A stretch of 64,000 nucleotides of DNA from Bifidobacterium oedipodis. GTDB taxonomy: Bacteria > Actinomycetota > Actinomycetes > Actinomycetales > Bifidobacteriaceae. Shown here piece after piece: positions 53,735 to 63,428 of the stretch. Position 1 is the first letter of the stretch. Every line of letters starts with the position of its first letter. Where the stretch lies: positions 496,001 through 560,000 of the forward strand of contig NZ_JAAIII010000001.1 in NCBI RefSeq assembly GCF_012932425.1, read 5' to 3'. The translations under genes and the position numbers were made by a program. The notes under the pieces are model-generated. The model did not search any database. It had not been told where the DNA came from and was given only the letters and a program-made list of their open reading frames with translations.

Positions 53735-55249
53735 ATGCGAAGCACACGGAACAGCGGACTGGTTAGTTGGGGTATCTTCCTCGGAGTTACGCTGATACTT
53801 TCGGCACTGGTCTGGGCAGGCTGGTCCATAATCCATCGTCCAAGCTCTGCCGACGGCACCGGCCAGAGCAACGCCACCGTGCGCATCGGAGTAACGGATA
53901 TGCCGCAGTCGCTGGACGTGCGCACCACACCCAGCAATGCCGCCGAACGTCTGATGCTTGACAACGTGGTCGAAACCCTGCTCAGCGTCGACCAGCAGAA
54001 TCAAGTGCAACCGGCGCTGGCCACCCGATGGACCACGTCAGGCGACGGGCTGACCACTACCCTGACCATCCGTAAGAACGTCACCTTCTCCAACGGGCAC
54101 ACGCTGGACGCGGCGGATGTGGTCGCCTCCCTGCAACAGGCAGTGACCAATCAGGTATCCGGCTTCGAAGAACTCGGCAATCTCACGTCGGTGACCAATC
54201 CCGACTCATCCACCGTGGTTATTACGCTCAGCCAGCCGAATCCGACGCTGCTGCGCGCGCTGTCCGGCCGCCTCGGCATGGTGTTCGACGCCGAGGCCAA
54301 CGATCCGACCATCGGCTCCGGGCCGTTCACCGTAGCCGATTTTCAGCCCGGCCAATCACTGACTCTGCATCGCAACGATGCGTATTATGGCACCAAGGCG
54401 GCCGCCGGCACCATAACCGTCACCCAATACGCCGATGACACCGCCGTCACCCAAGCCCTGAACGACGGCACTATTGACATGATCGCGCCGGCGAGCGCCA
54501 CTGCGGCGGCCTCGTTCGCCGATCAGTCGACGTTCACGGTGAGCAAGGGGAATACCACAGATAAGGTGTTGCTGGCGTATAACAGCGATACCGATGCCCT
54601 GCCGTCCGACGAACAGATACGCAAGGCTCTGCGCTATTTAATCGACGCAGCGGGTATTGCATCCAGCCAGCCGGATTCGGCGGGCGCACTGGGCGGGCCA
54701 ATCAGCCCATTGGAAACCGGCTACGAGGATCTGACCGGATTGTTCCCGCATGATGTGAATCAGGCGGCCGATATGTTCGGCTATTTTTCGCCAGAGTTCC
54801 TGCCCGGCGTCAATCTGGTGGTCAGCGAGCAGTATCGTGCGCTGGCGGAAACCATCGCCCAGCAGATCAGCCAGGTGCCGCGCCCGCAGGTGAATCTGGA
54901 GGTGCTCAGTCAAGAGGAGTATGACAAGCGCATTCAGCATGGCGACTGGGAGTTGACGATCATATCCATGAGCGATTCCGATGGCTTGGGCTCGTTCGCT
55001 GACCCAAACTCAATGTTCCATTACAACAATGCGCAGGTGCAAACCTTGTATGCGCAGGCGCGGGCCTCCACTAACGAAGAGGATTACGCCAAGAATATCG
55101 CCGCTTACGCGCGTGCGGTCAGCGAGGATGCGGCCAGCGACTGGCTGTATACCAAAGCCTGTTTTACCGTGGCAAGCACGTCGGTTTCCGGCTATCCGAC
55201 CGCACTGATCGACCAACGCATGCCATTGGTCGGCGTCACCAAGAGCTAG
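53735..55249 (+). CDS. ABC transporter substrate-binding protein, family 5
   Basis: The 504-residue protein has a membrane anchor (GIFLGVTLILSALVWAGWSII, residues 13-33) without a lipobox cysteine, then a SBP_bac_5 (peptide/oligopeptide/nickel) domain: MLDNVVETLLSVDQQNQVQPALATRWTTSGDGLTTTLTIRKNVTFSNGHTLDAADVVASL. It lacks a neighbouring permease and ATPase, so it is an orphan or has a distant partner. Its place between nth and valS tells nothing about its ligand. Confidence 0.88.
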   Translation: MRSTRNSGLVSWGIFLGVTLILSALVWAGWSIIHRPSSADGTGQSNATVRIGVTDMPQSLDVRTTPSNAAERLMLDNVVETLLSVDQQNQVQPALATRWTTSGDGLTTTLTIRKNVTFSNGHTLDAADVVASLQQAVTNQVSGFEELGNLTSVTNPDSSTVVITLSQPNPTLLRALSGRLGMVFDAEANDPTIGSGPFTVADFQPGQSLTLHRNDAYYGTKAAAGTITVTQYADDTAVTQALNDGTIDMIAPASATAAASFADQSTFTVSKGNTTDKVLLAYNSDTDALPSDEQIRKALRYLIDAAGIASSQPDSAGALGGPISPLETGYEDLTGLFPHDVNQAADMFGYFSPEFLPGVNLVVSEQYRALAETIAQQISQVPRPQVNLEVLSQEEYDKRIQHGDWELTIISMSDSDGLGSFADPNSMFHYNNAQVQTLYAQARASTNEEDYAKNIAAYARAVSEDAASDWLYTKACFTVASTSVSGYPTALIDQRMPLVGVTKS

Positions 55250-55288
55250 CCCTTCTCTTGTCATGCAACGTGCATAAACTCAGGGCTT

Positions 55289-58045
55289 ATGACTGAAGGC
55301 AACTCCACTATTATCAACGCCAACCTCACCGCTCTGCCCGACAAAGTCGGCGTGGACGGCCTGGAGGACAAATGGCGCGCCGTTTGGGATGAAAACGGCA
55401 CCTACAAGTTCAATAAGGACGGCAAAGTGCTCGACCGCAAGGCCGTGTATTCCATCGACACCCCGCCGCCCACCGTCTCCGGCTCCCTGCACGTGGGTCA
55501 CGTGTTCTCGTACACGCATACCGATGTGATCGCCCGCTACAAGCGCATGCAGGGCAAGGAAGTCTTCTACCCGATGGGTTGGGACGACAACGGCCTGCCC
55601 ACCGAACGCCGCGTGCAGAACTACTATGGCGTGCGCGTGGACGTAAGCCTGCCTTACGATCCGGATTTCAAGCCGCCGTTCGAGGGCACCGATGGCAAGA
55701 AAATCGACGCCAAGGATCAGGTGCCGATTTCCCGCAAGAACTTCATCGAACTGTGCGAACGCCTGACCGCCCAAGATGAGAAGCTGTTCGAGGCGCTGTG
55801 GCGCAAGCTGGGCCTGTCGATCGACTGGTCGCAGACCTACCACACCATCGGCGAGCATCCGCAGCGCGTGGCGCAGAAGGCGTTCCTGCGCAACCTCGCC
55901 CGCGGCGAGGCCTACCAGCAGGATGCCCCCGGCCTGTGGGATGTGACCTTCCAGACCGCTGTGGCCCAAGCTGAGCTGGAAAGCCGCGAATACCCCGGCT
56001 TCTACCACAAGATCGCGTTCCGTTTCGAAGACGGTACCCCGATTTACATCGAAACCACCCGCCCTGAGCTGCTGGCTGCCTGTACCTCGCTGATCGCCAA
56101 CCCCGACGACGAGCGTTACAAGCCGTTCTTCGGCAAGGAAGTCTATTCGCCGCTGTTCAAGGTCAAGGTGCCGATTCTGGCGCATCCGGCCGCTGAAATG
56201 GACAAGGGTGCCGGCATCGCCATGTGCTGCACCTTCGGCGACGTGACCGACGTTGAGTGGTGGCGCGATCTGAAGCTGCCCACCCGTTCCATCATCCAGC
56301 GCAACGGCCGTATCATCATGGATACGCCGGACTGGATCACCGACGAGGCCGGCCGCGAGGTGTTTGCCGAAACCGCTGGCAAGACCACGTTCTCTGCTCG
56401 TAAGATCATCGTCGATAAGCTGCGCGAATCCGGCGATATGGACGGTGAGCCGACGCCGACCAAGCGTATGACGAACTTCTACGAGAAGGGCGATAAGCCG
56501 CTCGAAATCGTCACCTCCCGCCAGTGGTATCTGAAGAACGGTGGCACGGACACCAAGCTGAACGCCGAGCTGATCGAGCGCGGCAAGGAGCTGGAGTTCC
56601 ACCCCGATTTCATGCGCGTGCGCTACGAGAACTGGGTTCATGGCCTGAACGGCGACTGGCTGATCTCCCGCCAGCGCTTCTTCGGTGTGCCGTTCCCGCT
56701 GTGGTACCCGGTGAAGGCCGACGGCACCGCCGACTACGATCATCCGATCACTCCTGCTGAGGATCTGCTGCCCATCGATCCGACCATCGATGTGCCGGCC
56801 GGCTACGAGGAGTCGCAGCGTGACCAGCCCAACGGCTTCACCGCTGAGAAGGACATTATGGATACGTGGGCGACCTCGTCGCTCACCCCGCAGATCGTGA
56901 CCCACTGGGAGGAGCCGGACGAGGCTTCCAAGGCCCTGTACAAGGCCACGTTCCCGATGGATCTGCGCCCGCAGGGCCAGGACATCATCCGCACGTGGCT
57001 GTTCTCCACCATCGACCGCGCGCACTTGGAGAACCAGTGCCTGCCGTGGGCGCACACCACGCTATCCGGTTGGATTCTCGACCCCGACCACAAGAAGATG
57101 TCGAAGTCCAAGGGCAACGTTGTGGTGCCGAACGAGCCGATCGAGAAGTTCGGCGCGGATGCCGTGCGCTACTGGGCTGCCGCCGCTCGCCTTGGCCTGG
57201 ACGCCACCTATGACATCGGCCAGATGAAAATCGGCCGCCGTTTGGCGATTAAGCTGCTCAACGCCACGAAGTTCGCGCTGGCGATTGGCCGCGAGGACGA
57301 GAACCATCATGTGGGCAAGCCTGCTGTTGCCGCTTGGAACCCGGCTGATGTGACCGAGCCGCTCGATCGCGCCGCCATGGCCAAGCTGGCCAACGTGGTG
57401 CGCACCGCCACCGAGGCGCTGGAGGCTTACGAGCACTCCAAGGCGCTGGAGGCGATCGAGAGCTACTTCTGGCAGTTCTGCGATGATTACATTGAGCTGG
57501 TGAAGAACCGCGCCTACGGCACCGCCGACGAGCAGGGCAATGTGCCTTCCGAGGCTGCCGTGAAGTCCGCACGCACCGCGCTGGGTCTGGGTCTGGACGC
57601 ATTCGCCCGTCTGCTGGCACCTTACCTGCCCTACGCCTGCGAAGAGGTGTGGAGCTGGATGCACGCCGGTTCCGGTTCCGTGCACCGCGCTGCTTGGCCT
57701 GTTGCCGATCCGTATGAGCAGGCTGCTGGCGATGTGTCCGCCGACGTGCTGGATTGGGCCGGCAAGGCTGTGGAGCAGCTGCGCAAGATCAAGTCCGAGG
57801 CCAAGGTCTCTATGAAGACCCCGATTCTGGCTGTTAAGCTGGTTGCCCCGGCTGAGGGTGCTGAGGCAATCAACGCTGCCAAGGCTGATATTGCCCAGGC
57901 CGGTCGCGTGAGCGATATTGCCAAGTTCGAGCTGGTTGCCAAGACCGCTGACGAGGCTGAGGCTGATGAGGCTGCGGCCGACGCCGTGGCCGTGGTATCC
58001 AGCGAGCTGGGCGAACCGCCGGTTAAGGCACCTAAGAAGGCCTGA
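55289..58045 (+). CDS. valS: Valine-tRNA ligase
   Basis: The 918-residue enzyme charges tRNA-Val. HIGH-type PPPTVSGSLHVGHVFSYTHTDVIARYKRMQG and KMSKS-type DPDHKKMSKSKGNVVVPNEPIEKFGADAVRYWAA are present, with DWSQTYHT, an editing domain (PEYPGFYHKI-like REYPGFYHKIAFRFEDGTPIYIETTRPELLAACTSLIANP) and an anticodon-binding domain. The alanine-rich C-terminal tail (DEAEADEAAADAV) is added. It starts 39 bp after the ABC protein, so it has no T-box leader. Confidence 0.97.
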   Translation: MTEGNSTIINANLTALPDKVGVDGLEDKWRAVWDENGTYKFNKDGKVLDRKAVYSIDTPPPTVSGSLHVGHVFSYTHTDVIARYKRMQGKEVFYPMGWDDNGLPTERRVQNYYGVRVDVSLPYDPDFKPPFEGTDGKKIDAKDQVPISRKNFIELCERLTAQDEKLFEALWRKLGLSIDWSQTYHTIGEHPQRVAQKAFLRNLARGEAYQQDAPGLWDVTFQTAVAQAELESREYPGFYHKIAFRFEDGTPIYIETTRPELLAACTSLIANPDDERYKPFFGKEVYSPLFKVKVPILAHPAAEMDKGAGIAMCCTFGDVTDVEWWRDLKLPTRSIIQRNGRIIMDTPDWITDEAGREVFAETAGKTTFSARKIIVDKLRESGDMDGEPTPTKRMTNFYEKGDKPLEIVTSRQWYLKNGGTDTKLNAELIERGKELEFHPDFMRVRYENWVHGLNGDWLISRQRFFGVPFPLWYPVKADGTADYDHPITPAEDLLPIDPTIDVPAGYEESQRDQPNGFTAEKDIMDTWATSSLTPQIVTHWEEPDEASKALYKATFPMDLRPQGQDIIRTWLFSTIDRAHLENQCLPWAHTTLSGWILDPDHKKMSKSKGNVVVPNEPIEKFGADAVRYWAAAARLGLDATYDIGQMKIGRRLAIKLLNATKFALAIGREDENHHVGKPAVAAWNPADVTEPLDRAAMAKLANVVRTATEALEAYEHSKALEAIESYFWQFCDDYIELVKNRAYGTADEQGNVPSEAAVKSARTALGLGLDAFARLLAPYLPYACEEVWSWMHAGSGSVHRAAWPVADPYEQAAGDVSADVLDWAGKAVEQLRKIKSEAKVSMKTPILAVKLVAPAEGAEAINAAKADIAQAGRVSDIAKFELVAKTADEAEADEAAADAVAVVSSELGEPPVKAPKKA

Positions 58046-58134
58046 TAAGAGAAAAGTTTGTGAGTTTGATGGGGGCCGCTTAATTCAGGCGGTTCCCATC
58101 ACCTTCTGACTTGCTTTTGACTTGTCTCTGACTG

Positions 58135-60234
58135 TTACACCGTCGGAATCACGATAAGATATCGGATTCCGGCGGTTTTTTGTTGGGTGGATGTGCCGTC
58201 AGTTGATTGCGTGAACTGTGTGAGCTGTTCCAGCTGTTGTGCCTGTTCAAGCTGCGCGATGGCCTGCGCGATCAAGTCGCCGGCGTCACCCAATTGCACG
58301 GTTTCGCCGATCAGCCTGCTCATGTCATGTTTGAGTAGGGTGCCATTGTTGCCGAAGCCAAACAGTATTGGCGCAGCGTTCTCGATATTGTCGGCATCGC
58401 CGGCGTTGCCGGTTGCATTGTCATCGCTGGTATCCGACTCACCGTTGTCGCTAGTATCGTCGGTACTACCAGTTGTGCCCGTCTTGTCGGCATTCTTCGC
58501 CGTATCGCCGGCATTGCCCGAATCTTGCGTTGCCGCATCCTGATGCGCGTCATCCGACGATTTACCGCCTGAGCCCAAGGCCGAAGTCAGGCCGCTGGCG
58601 TAACTCATCACGTCGCCAGCGCTCATCTGCATGCGATCATCCACCAGCGATGCGTTCGGATCGGCCGCGTTCTGCTGTTTGGCAGCCTCAGCTTGTTTGC
58701 GTGCGACCTCCGCTTTGCGCTGCGCTTCAGCGGCTTTCGCTTTGCCATAGAACGACTGCGCTTGAGTATCCACCAATCCAGTAGCGCTGTTCTGCGCACC
58801 ATCTGACTGCGTCTGCGTGGAGGCGAACTGATCGGAGAATCGCAGCAGAATCTGCTTTAACGCAGTGGACTTGCCCGTATGCTCGCACGCCGTGGCCAAC
58901 GTGGCCATGGCGGTGTCAACCTTGGCTTGGGCGCTGACGAGCGCATCACTGCCGTCGGTGGAGGCAATGGCCTGCGCCTGATATGCGGCGGCACCAGAGG
59001 ACGATCCTCCGGTAAGCATGCTGAGGTTGGCCGTGTATTCGTCGGTGTAGGCCATCGAATACGGAATCATCGCCGCAGACAGCTGATTTTGCCCCTCGGT
59101 ATACTGCTTTGCCCCGGCTGCGGCCTCTGAGGCGGCTTCGGCGGTCAGATCGTCGACTAATCCAGTGGTGCCCTGCTGCTGGATACGACGGATCACCTCG
59201 TCCAACGCCTGCACTGCGCCGGCATGCTGGTGTGCGGCGCTCACATTGTTCACCGCGTCGGCCAGCTCAAGCACCGCCTGCGCCACAGGCGTATCCCCAG
59301 AGAGTTCGCCGGCCGTGCCCATCAGCGCGGGCAGTTGCGTGGAGGTGCCGATCGAACCGGACAAGTGGCTGGTGTATGAGCCCACGTAGGCGGCCATATA
59401 GTCATGGAATGCCTGGCTGTGGGCGGATTCACGCTCGGCCACTACGGATTTGTTCAGCTCACGTTCGCGTTCGCGCAGTGCCTTGAGCTGATCGATGAGC
59501 TGCTGATGCGCGCTGGAACCAGCATCGGTGAGCGAATCGACTAGTGCGGCAGCTGTATCAGTCAGCTGGGTGGTATCAGACTGAGCGATATCAGACTGAG
59601 CGGTATCAGACTGCGTGGTGCTGGTCGGCAGCACAGCGAGCGCGACTGGACTCATGGTGAAGTCCTTCGCATTCATATAGCAGGTGACGTGCAGCGTATC
59701 GCTCGGCTGCCCGGCTGCGGTGACTAGCATATTGCTGCCTTGTGCGCTTATGGATACTCCGGCATCTGCGGATAGGTTCTCGGCAGTACTGGCAGGAATG
59801 CTGAAGGCGACTACCGGAATTGTGTCATTTGCGCTGGCAGCAGCGACGGATGAAGATGAACGGTCGGAAGACGTGAACGAATCGGAGGGAGCGACAGTAA
59901 TGCTGATGCCCACCAAACCGCTTGCACCGCGCACGGTATCGGCGTCAACGTTGGGACCGTCCAACGAATAGCTGATATGCACTGTCCACGGCAGTGCGAC
60001 AGCATCGGAAGGAATGCGCTCGACACGTGCTTGAGCTGTGTCAGAAGTGCCAAATCCAGCCACATACCAGCGGGTTGGCGTGGGATTCGTAGCGGAATTC
60101 ATCACCGCATATACGTCGCTTGCCGCGGCCAATGTCGGCCCATAATCCGCAGCCGGCGGGCGAGACAGCCACACGCCGCCAACGGTACCGACCACGCACA
60201 GGGCACAGGTGACCGCGGCGGCGATACGTTTCAT
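58135..60234 (-). CDS. Large exported protein of unknown function with coiled coil
   Basis: The 699-residue protein has an N-terminal membrane segment (AAAVTCALCVVGTVGGVWL) and no cell-wall sorting motif, so it may stay anchored. A beta-rich region (residues 50-200) is followed by a serine/threonine-rich stretch with TQSDTAQSDIAQSDTTQ, long helical alanine/glutamine-rich parts (residues 225-500) and an acidic low-complexity region (NADKTGTTGSTDDTSDNGESDTSDDNATGNAGD, written in part). The end is amphipathic. It has no recognised family. It is convergent with valS. Confidence 0.8.
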   Translation of the reverse strand: MKRIAAAVTCALCVVGTVGGVWLSRPPAADYGPTLAAASDVYAVMNSATNPTPTRWYVAGFGTSDTAQARVERIPSDAVALPWTVHISYSLDGPNVDADTVRGASGLVGISITVAPSDSFTSSDRSSSSVAAASANDTIPVVAFSIPASTAENLSADAGVSISAQGSNMLVTAAGQPSDTLHVTCYMNAKDFTMSPVALAVLPTSTTQSDTAQSDIAQSDTTQLTDTAAALVDSLTDAGSSAHQQLIDQLKALRERERELNKSVVAERESAHSQAFHDYMAAYVGSYTSHLSGSIGTSTQLPALMGTAGELSGDTPVAQAVLELADAVNNVSAAHQHAGAVQALDEVIRRIQQQGTTGLVDDLTAEAASEAAAGAKQYTEGQNQLSAAMIPYSMAYTDEYTANLSMLTGGSSSGAAAYQAQAIASTDGSDALVSAQAKVDTAMATLATACEHTGKSTALKQILLRFSDQFASTQTQSDGAQNSATGLVDTQAQSFYGKAKAAEAQRKAEVARKQAEAAKQQNAADPNASLVDDRMQMSAGDVMSYASGLTSALGSGGKSSDDAHQDAATQDSGNAGDTAKNADKTGTTGSTDDTSDNGESDTSDDNATGNAGDADNIENAAPILFGFGNNGTLLKHDMSRLIGETVQLGDAGDLIAQAIAQLEQAQQLEQLTQFTQSTDGTSTQQKTAGIRYLIVIPTV
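59572..59616. repeat. 15-bp tandem repeat inside the exported protein gene
   Basis: Three copies of a 15-bp unit (TATCAGACTGAGC core) at 59572-59586, 59587-59601 and 59602-59616 encode a repeated pentapeptide TQSDT/AQSDI/AQSDT on the minus strand. It is in frame, so copy number changes would lengthen or shorten the protein. Confidence 0.85.
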
Positions 60235-60385
60235 TCCCTATCCATTCGACATGGCGTCCAATAATTCCCGTCCTAATGTAGTCCTCACCGGGGCATGACG
60301 TAACAGTTCAACTCACCTTTCTGCGGAAAACCACACAAGTCTGTTGACGCGCCTACACTGAAGTCGCTACGCAAGGGGGATCATC

Positions 60386-60850
60386 ATGGAAGATACCAGG
60401 TATTTGTCCGCCGCCGAGGATGTCGAATCCGATGACGTGCTCAACGAACGCGTACTGCGAATGTGCGTGGGGGTGGGGTTCATTTTGCTGATCGCGTCAA
60501 TATTCACCCCAGCGTCCTGGCATCTTGGCGGACTGCATCTGCTGGATGCATTCATCACCGTCGGTTTTCTGGTGATTATCGTGCCGCTGCTGATGGTGTC
60601 GGTGCATCAGTTCAAAACGCGTAAGCATTTCGGGGTGATACTGCATCTGATCTGCCCGGTGATTGGCCTGCTGATGCTGGTTTCCCGCATGATATTGCAG
60701 CCGCTCGGTGCCACCACCGTGTTCCTGAATCTGTGGTCGATTTTCGCCACATTCCTGATTTTCCCACTGTTCCAGCAACTGATCGAACTGGTCAGCGGCA
60801 GCGTAGACATGATTACGGACGGCGTCCAAGTCCGCTACGACAACGATTAA
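60386..60850 (+). CDS. Four-pass membrane protein of unknown function
   Basis: The 154-residue protein begins with a hydrophilic, acidic region (residues 1-25) and has four hydrophobic segments: VGFILLIASIFTP, LDAFITVGFLVIIVPLLMV, GVILHLICPVIGLLMLVSRMI and VFLNLWSIFATFLIFPLFQQL. AAGGGGGATC precedes the ATG. It is divergent from the exported protein gene. No family is recognised. Confidence 0.72.
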   Translation: MEDTRYLSAAEDVESDDVLNERVLRMCVGVGFILLIASIFTPASWHLGGLHLLDAFITVGFLVIIVPLLMVSVHQFKTRKHFGVILHLICPVIGLLMLVSRMILQPLGATTVFLNLWSIFATFLIFPLFQQLIELVSGSVDMITDGVQVRYDND

Positions 60851-60926
60851 GTAGTTTAAGCAGCGGGCTTAGAGCCGCTTTCACCAATCACGCAAGCTTG
60901 ATTGTGACGCCTCAAGCCCCTTACTG

Positions 60927-62240
60927 CTATTCCGCTGAGAATAGTCCTACGGCGTAGACCGGGATATACATTATGCTGCCAGACGCTTCGACGTTGCCGT
61001 TGTACAGCACGTATGCCTCATCAACATGGCAGTTGGTGGATGCAAGCGCATTGTCTAACGCGGCATGACTTTTGTATGACCTGCCGGATTTGACTTCGAA
61101 CACCACTACCGTGCCATCCGCTCGCTCAATCGCCGCATCTATTTCGCCTATCGCTTTCGATTGGTAGTAGCGCGTCTGGAATCCGTGCGCTGCCAGTTCC
61201 TGCACGACGAAGTTTTCATAGGTACTTCCCAAATTCACGCTTGGATTATCGTCAAGGATGTCTCGGCTTGCTTCTTTGGAATAGGCACCTGTCAGCAGGC
61301 CCACATCGGAATAGAACAGTTTGATTTTGTTACGGTTCTCCGATAAAAGGAACGGGTGCGCCAGCTCGGCAATATTGTATTGAGCCAACGCCACTCCAGC
61401 ATTGGTGAGCCAGAGAAATTCATCCTGCACTTGCGTGAATCGTTTCACTCCTTCGATGGATCCCAGATGGAACCGACGGCCGGAATGCAACAGTTCGCTC
61501 GGCACTAGGTCATAGATATTCTGAATTACCAAACGCCGGTCTTTCGGCGCATATTTGCTGATGTCTTCACGATAGTAGCGGCGAAGATCATTCTGAATTA
61601 TCCGCACTTGGCCGATATCGTTGGATTGCAGAAACGCGTTCACAGCATCTGGCATACCGCCGACGAGCAGGTAGCGCTTGAACAAATCAGCGAACCGATT
61701 GTGCAGATAATCGGCTATGGGTTTACGTTGCGATACGCATTGACGCAGCATGTCGAATGCCGTTTCGGGCACGCCGTTGGCCCAACAGAATTCCTCGAAG
61801 TCCATCGGGAACATGCGCACTTCTGTCAGATAGCCAACGGGGATGGAACGGATGTTATCCAAAGCAACGCCGAGCATCGAACCGGAGAGGATGAAATCAT
61901 AGTTGCCTTTATCCACCAGGTACTTGATGAATGTGACGATTTGCGGGCATTCCTGCACCTCGTCAACGATGACGACCGTGCTTCCCGGAACCATATCGAC
62001 ATCAGACATTACCGACATACGCAGTTCAAGGTCCTGGGCGCTTTGCGCTTGAGCGAAGGAATCTCGCGCACGCATGTTGTCCACGAGGTCAAACATCACC
62101 ACATGATCATAGGATTCCTCGGCGAAAGCGCGGATCAGCGTGGATTTGCCGACTTGGCGTGCACCTGTTACCAGCAACGCCTGCTTGGTTTTATGCTCTT
62201 TCCAAAAACGAAAACGCTCCAAAGCCTTACGTCGCAGCAT
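60927..62240 (-). CDS. AAA ATPase with DUF4143 domain
   Basis: The 437-residue protein has a P-loop LVTGARQVGKSTLIRAFAEE, Walker B STVVIVDEVQECPQIVTFIKYL and SGSMLGVALDN, and a C-terminal DUF4143 region (LGSTYENFVVQELAAHGFQTRYYQSKAIGEIDAAIERADGTVVVFEVKSGRSYK) that resembles a nuclease-like fold with ExK. Such ATPases are common, repeated in bifidobacterial genomes and of unknown function. The ATG at 62240 has GAAGAAGG upstream; an upstream GTG at 62288 is also possible. A tandem repeat lies directly in front. Confidence 0.85.
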   Translation of the reverse strand: MLRRKALERFRFWKEHKTKQALLVTGARQVGKSTLIRAFAEESYDHVVMFDLVDNMRARDSFAQAQSAQDLELRMSVMSDVDMVPGSTVVIVDEVQECPQIVTFIKYLVDKGNYDFILSGSMLGVALDNIRSIPVGYLTEVRMFPMDFEEFCWANGVPETAFDMLRQCVSQRKPIADYLHNRFADLFKRYLLVGGMPDAVNAFLQSNDIGQVRIIQNDLRRYYREDISKYAPKDRRLVIQNIYDLVPSELLHSGRRFHLGSIEGVKRFTQVQDEFLWLTNAGVALAQYNIAELAHPFLLSENRNKIKLFYSDVGLLTGAYSKEASRDILDDNPSVNLGSTYENFVVQELAAHGFQTRYYQSKAIGEIDAAIERADGTVVVFEVKSGRSYKSHAALDNALASTNCHVDEAYVLYNGNVEASGSIMYIPVYAVGLFSAE

Positions 62241-62292
62241 GTCGCCTTCTTCCCTCGAAATCATTGCCTTTTCTACAGCATATGACACAAAT

Positions 62293-62399
62293 CAGAATTT
62301 CAAGACCGCCTAAAACGACATTTTTCAGAATTTCAACACCCTCTGAAATGACACTTTTCGGAATTTTGAGACCCCTTAAAACGACACTTTTCAGAATTT
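62293..62399. repeat. 33-bp tandem repeat before the ATPase gene
   Basis: Three diverged 33-bp units are found at 62293-62325, 62326-62358 and 62359-62391, and a partial fourth at 62392-62399. Each begins CAGAATTT or CGGAATTT and has AAAACGACA-like sequence near its end followed by TTTT. It fills the gap between the sortase 3' end and the ATPase start. Confidence 0.9.
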
Positions 62400-63428
62400 G
62401 CTGCGTGCGGGTGCCTTATGTGAAGCATGCGATACATGTGGCGTATGCGTTGTATGCGTTGCGGCCGGTTTGACGTGTCGAGCGATGCCGAGAGCGTCTC
62501 GCTTTGAGCGGCGGATATGGCGCACGATTCGAATGGAGGCCCATCCGGCAACAAGCATGCCTGCAGCCGTCCAGATACCGAGGGTGCGCGCATCGTGCAG
62601 ATTTGTGGGATCCGGGGCGGGGTTGGGCACCGACACCCGATGGCCGGAAATCAGCAGTCGATGCGTGTTCACACCATACGGCGTGCAGGTCATCAGCGTC
62701 ACTCTGTCTTCGCCGGGCATGATGGTGAGTTCCGAGGTGTCGTCTGGTTCGATCACGGTAATGCGATCCACTTTGTAGCCGAGGGTTTTTCCCATCACCT
62801 CGATGTAGAAGAAGTCGCCCGGTTCCAGTTCGTCCAGTCTGGTGAACATGGCTGCGGACACCAGGCCACGATGCCCGGTGATCACGCTATGAGTCGACTT
62901 CCCTCCCACTGGCAACGATGTGCCATACAGGTGGCCGGCACCACGGGCGAGCGCGTCATCGCTGGTGCCGTGATAGATCGGCAGTTCAATGGAGGCTTCA
63001 GGCACGCGAATAGTGCCCATCACTCCCCCGCCTGCATTCAACTGCGACTGGTAGTCCTCGTCTTGAGATGCGGCGGAATCGCCTGTATCCGAGGTTTTTG
63101 ATTCGCCGGCCTGCGTGGTGAAGGGATCGGCGGCCTCTCCCAAGATGGTTTGGCCTTGTTCGGCCAGACGCTTGTTATAGTCGCGCGCGGCTTCGAGCAC
63201 GCGCTCGGCCTGAGGATATGGCCATCCTGCCACCTGCTCGGCTGCATTATTTGATGCCGCGGCTAAGTTGCGCGCGGATTTCCATTGCAAAACCAGCGGA
63301 TAGCCGACCACGCCAATGGCTGTGATAAGCAGCACGGCGATCACGGCGCGCATCGCCATCAGCCGACGATTCAGCGCACGATATCGGGCTTGGATGTCTG
63401 CAATGCCCAGGGCTGCTGTGAAACTCAT
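62391..63428 (-). CDS. Class C-type sortase
   Basis: The 345-residue protein has an N-terminal membrane segment (AMRAVIAVLLITAIGVVGYPLVLQW), a sortase domain with GTSLPVGGKSTHSVITGHRGL (catalytic histidine), VTLMTCTPYGVNTHRLLISGHR (catalytic C248 and arginine), and a C-terminal membrane segment (GIWTAAGMLVAGWASIRIV). Two anchors are typical of class C sortases, which build pili or anchor proteins on the cell wall. The ATG overlaps the stop of the upstream gene in ATGA. No pilin gene is in the window on this side. Confidence 0.92.
   Translation of the reverse strand: MSFTAALGIADIQARYRALNRRLMAMRAVIAVLLITAIGVVGYPLVLQWKSARNLAAASNNAAEQVAGWPYPQAERVLEAARDYNKRLAEQGQTILGEAADPFTTQAGESKTSDTGDSAASQDEDYQSQLNAGGGVMGTIRVPEASIELPIYHGTSDDALARGAGHLYGTSLPVGGKSTHSVITGHRGLVSAAMFTRLDELEPGDFFYIEVMGKTLGYKVDRITVIEPDDTSELTIMPGEDRVTLMTCTPYGVNTHRLLISGHRVSVPNPAPDPTNLHDARTLGIWTAAGMLVAGWASIRIVRHIRRSKRDALGIARHVKPAATHTTHTPHVSHASHKAPARSKF

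Noticed and set aside
55280..57055. Open frame of about 590 codons opposite valS
   Set aside because: valS shows all class I synthetase motifs on the plus strand; the minus frame is antisense shadow.
62293..62399. CRISPR array
   Set aside because: The units are directly joined without spacers and differ from each other, so it is a tandem repeat. No cas genes are in the window.
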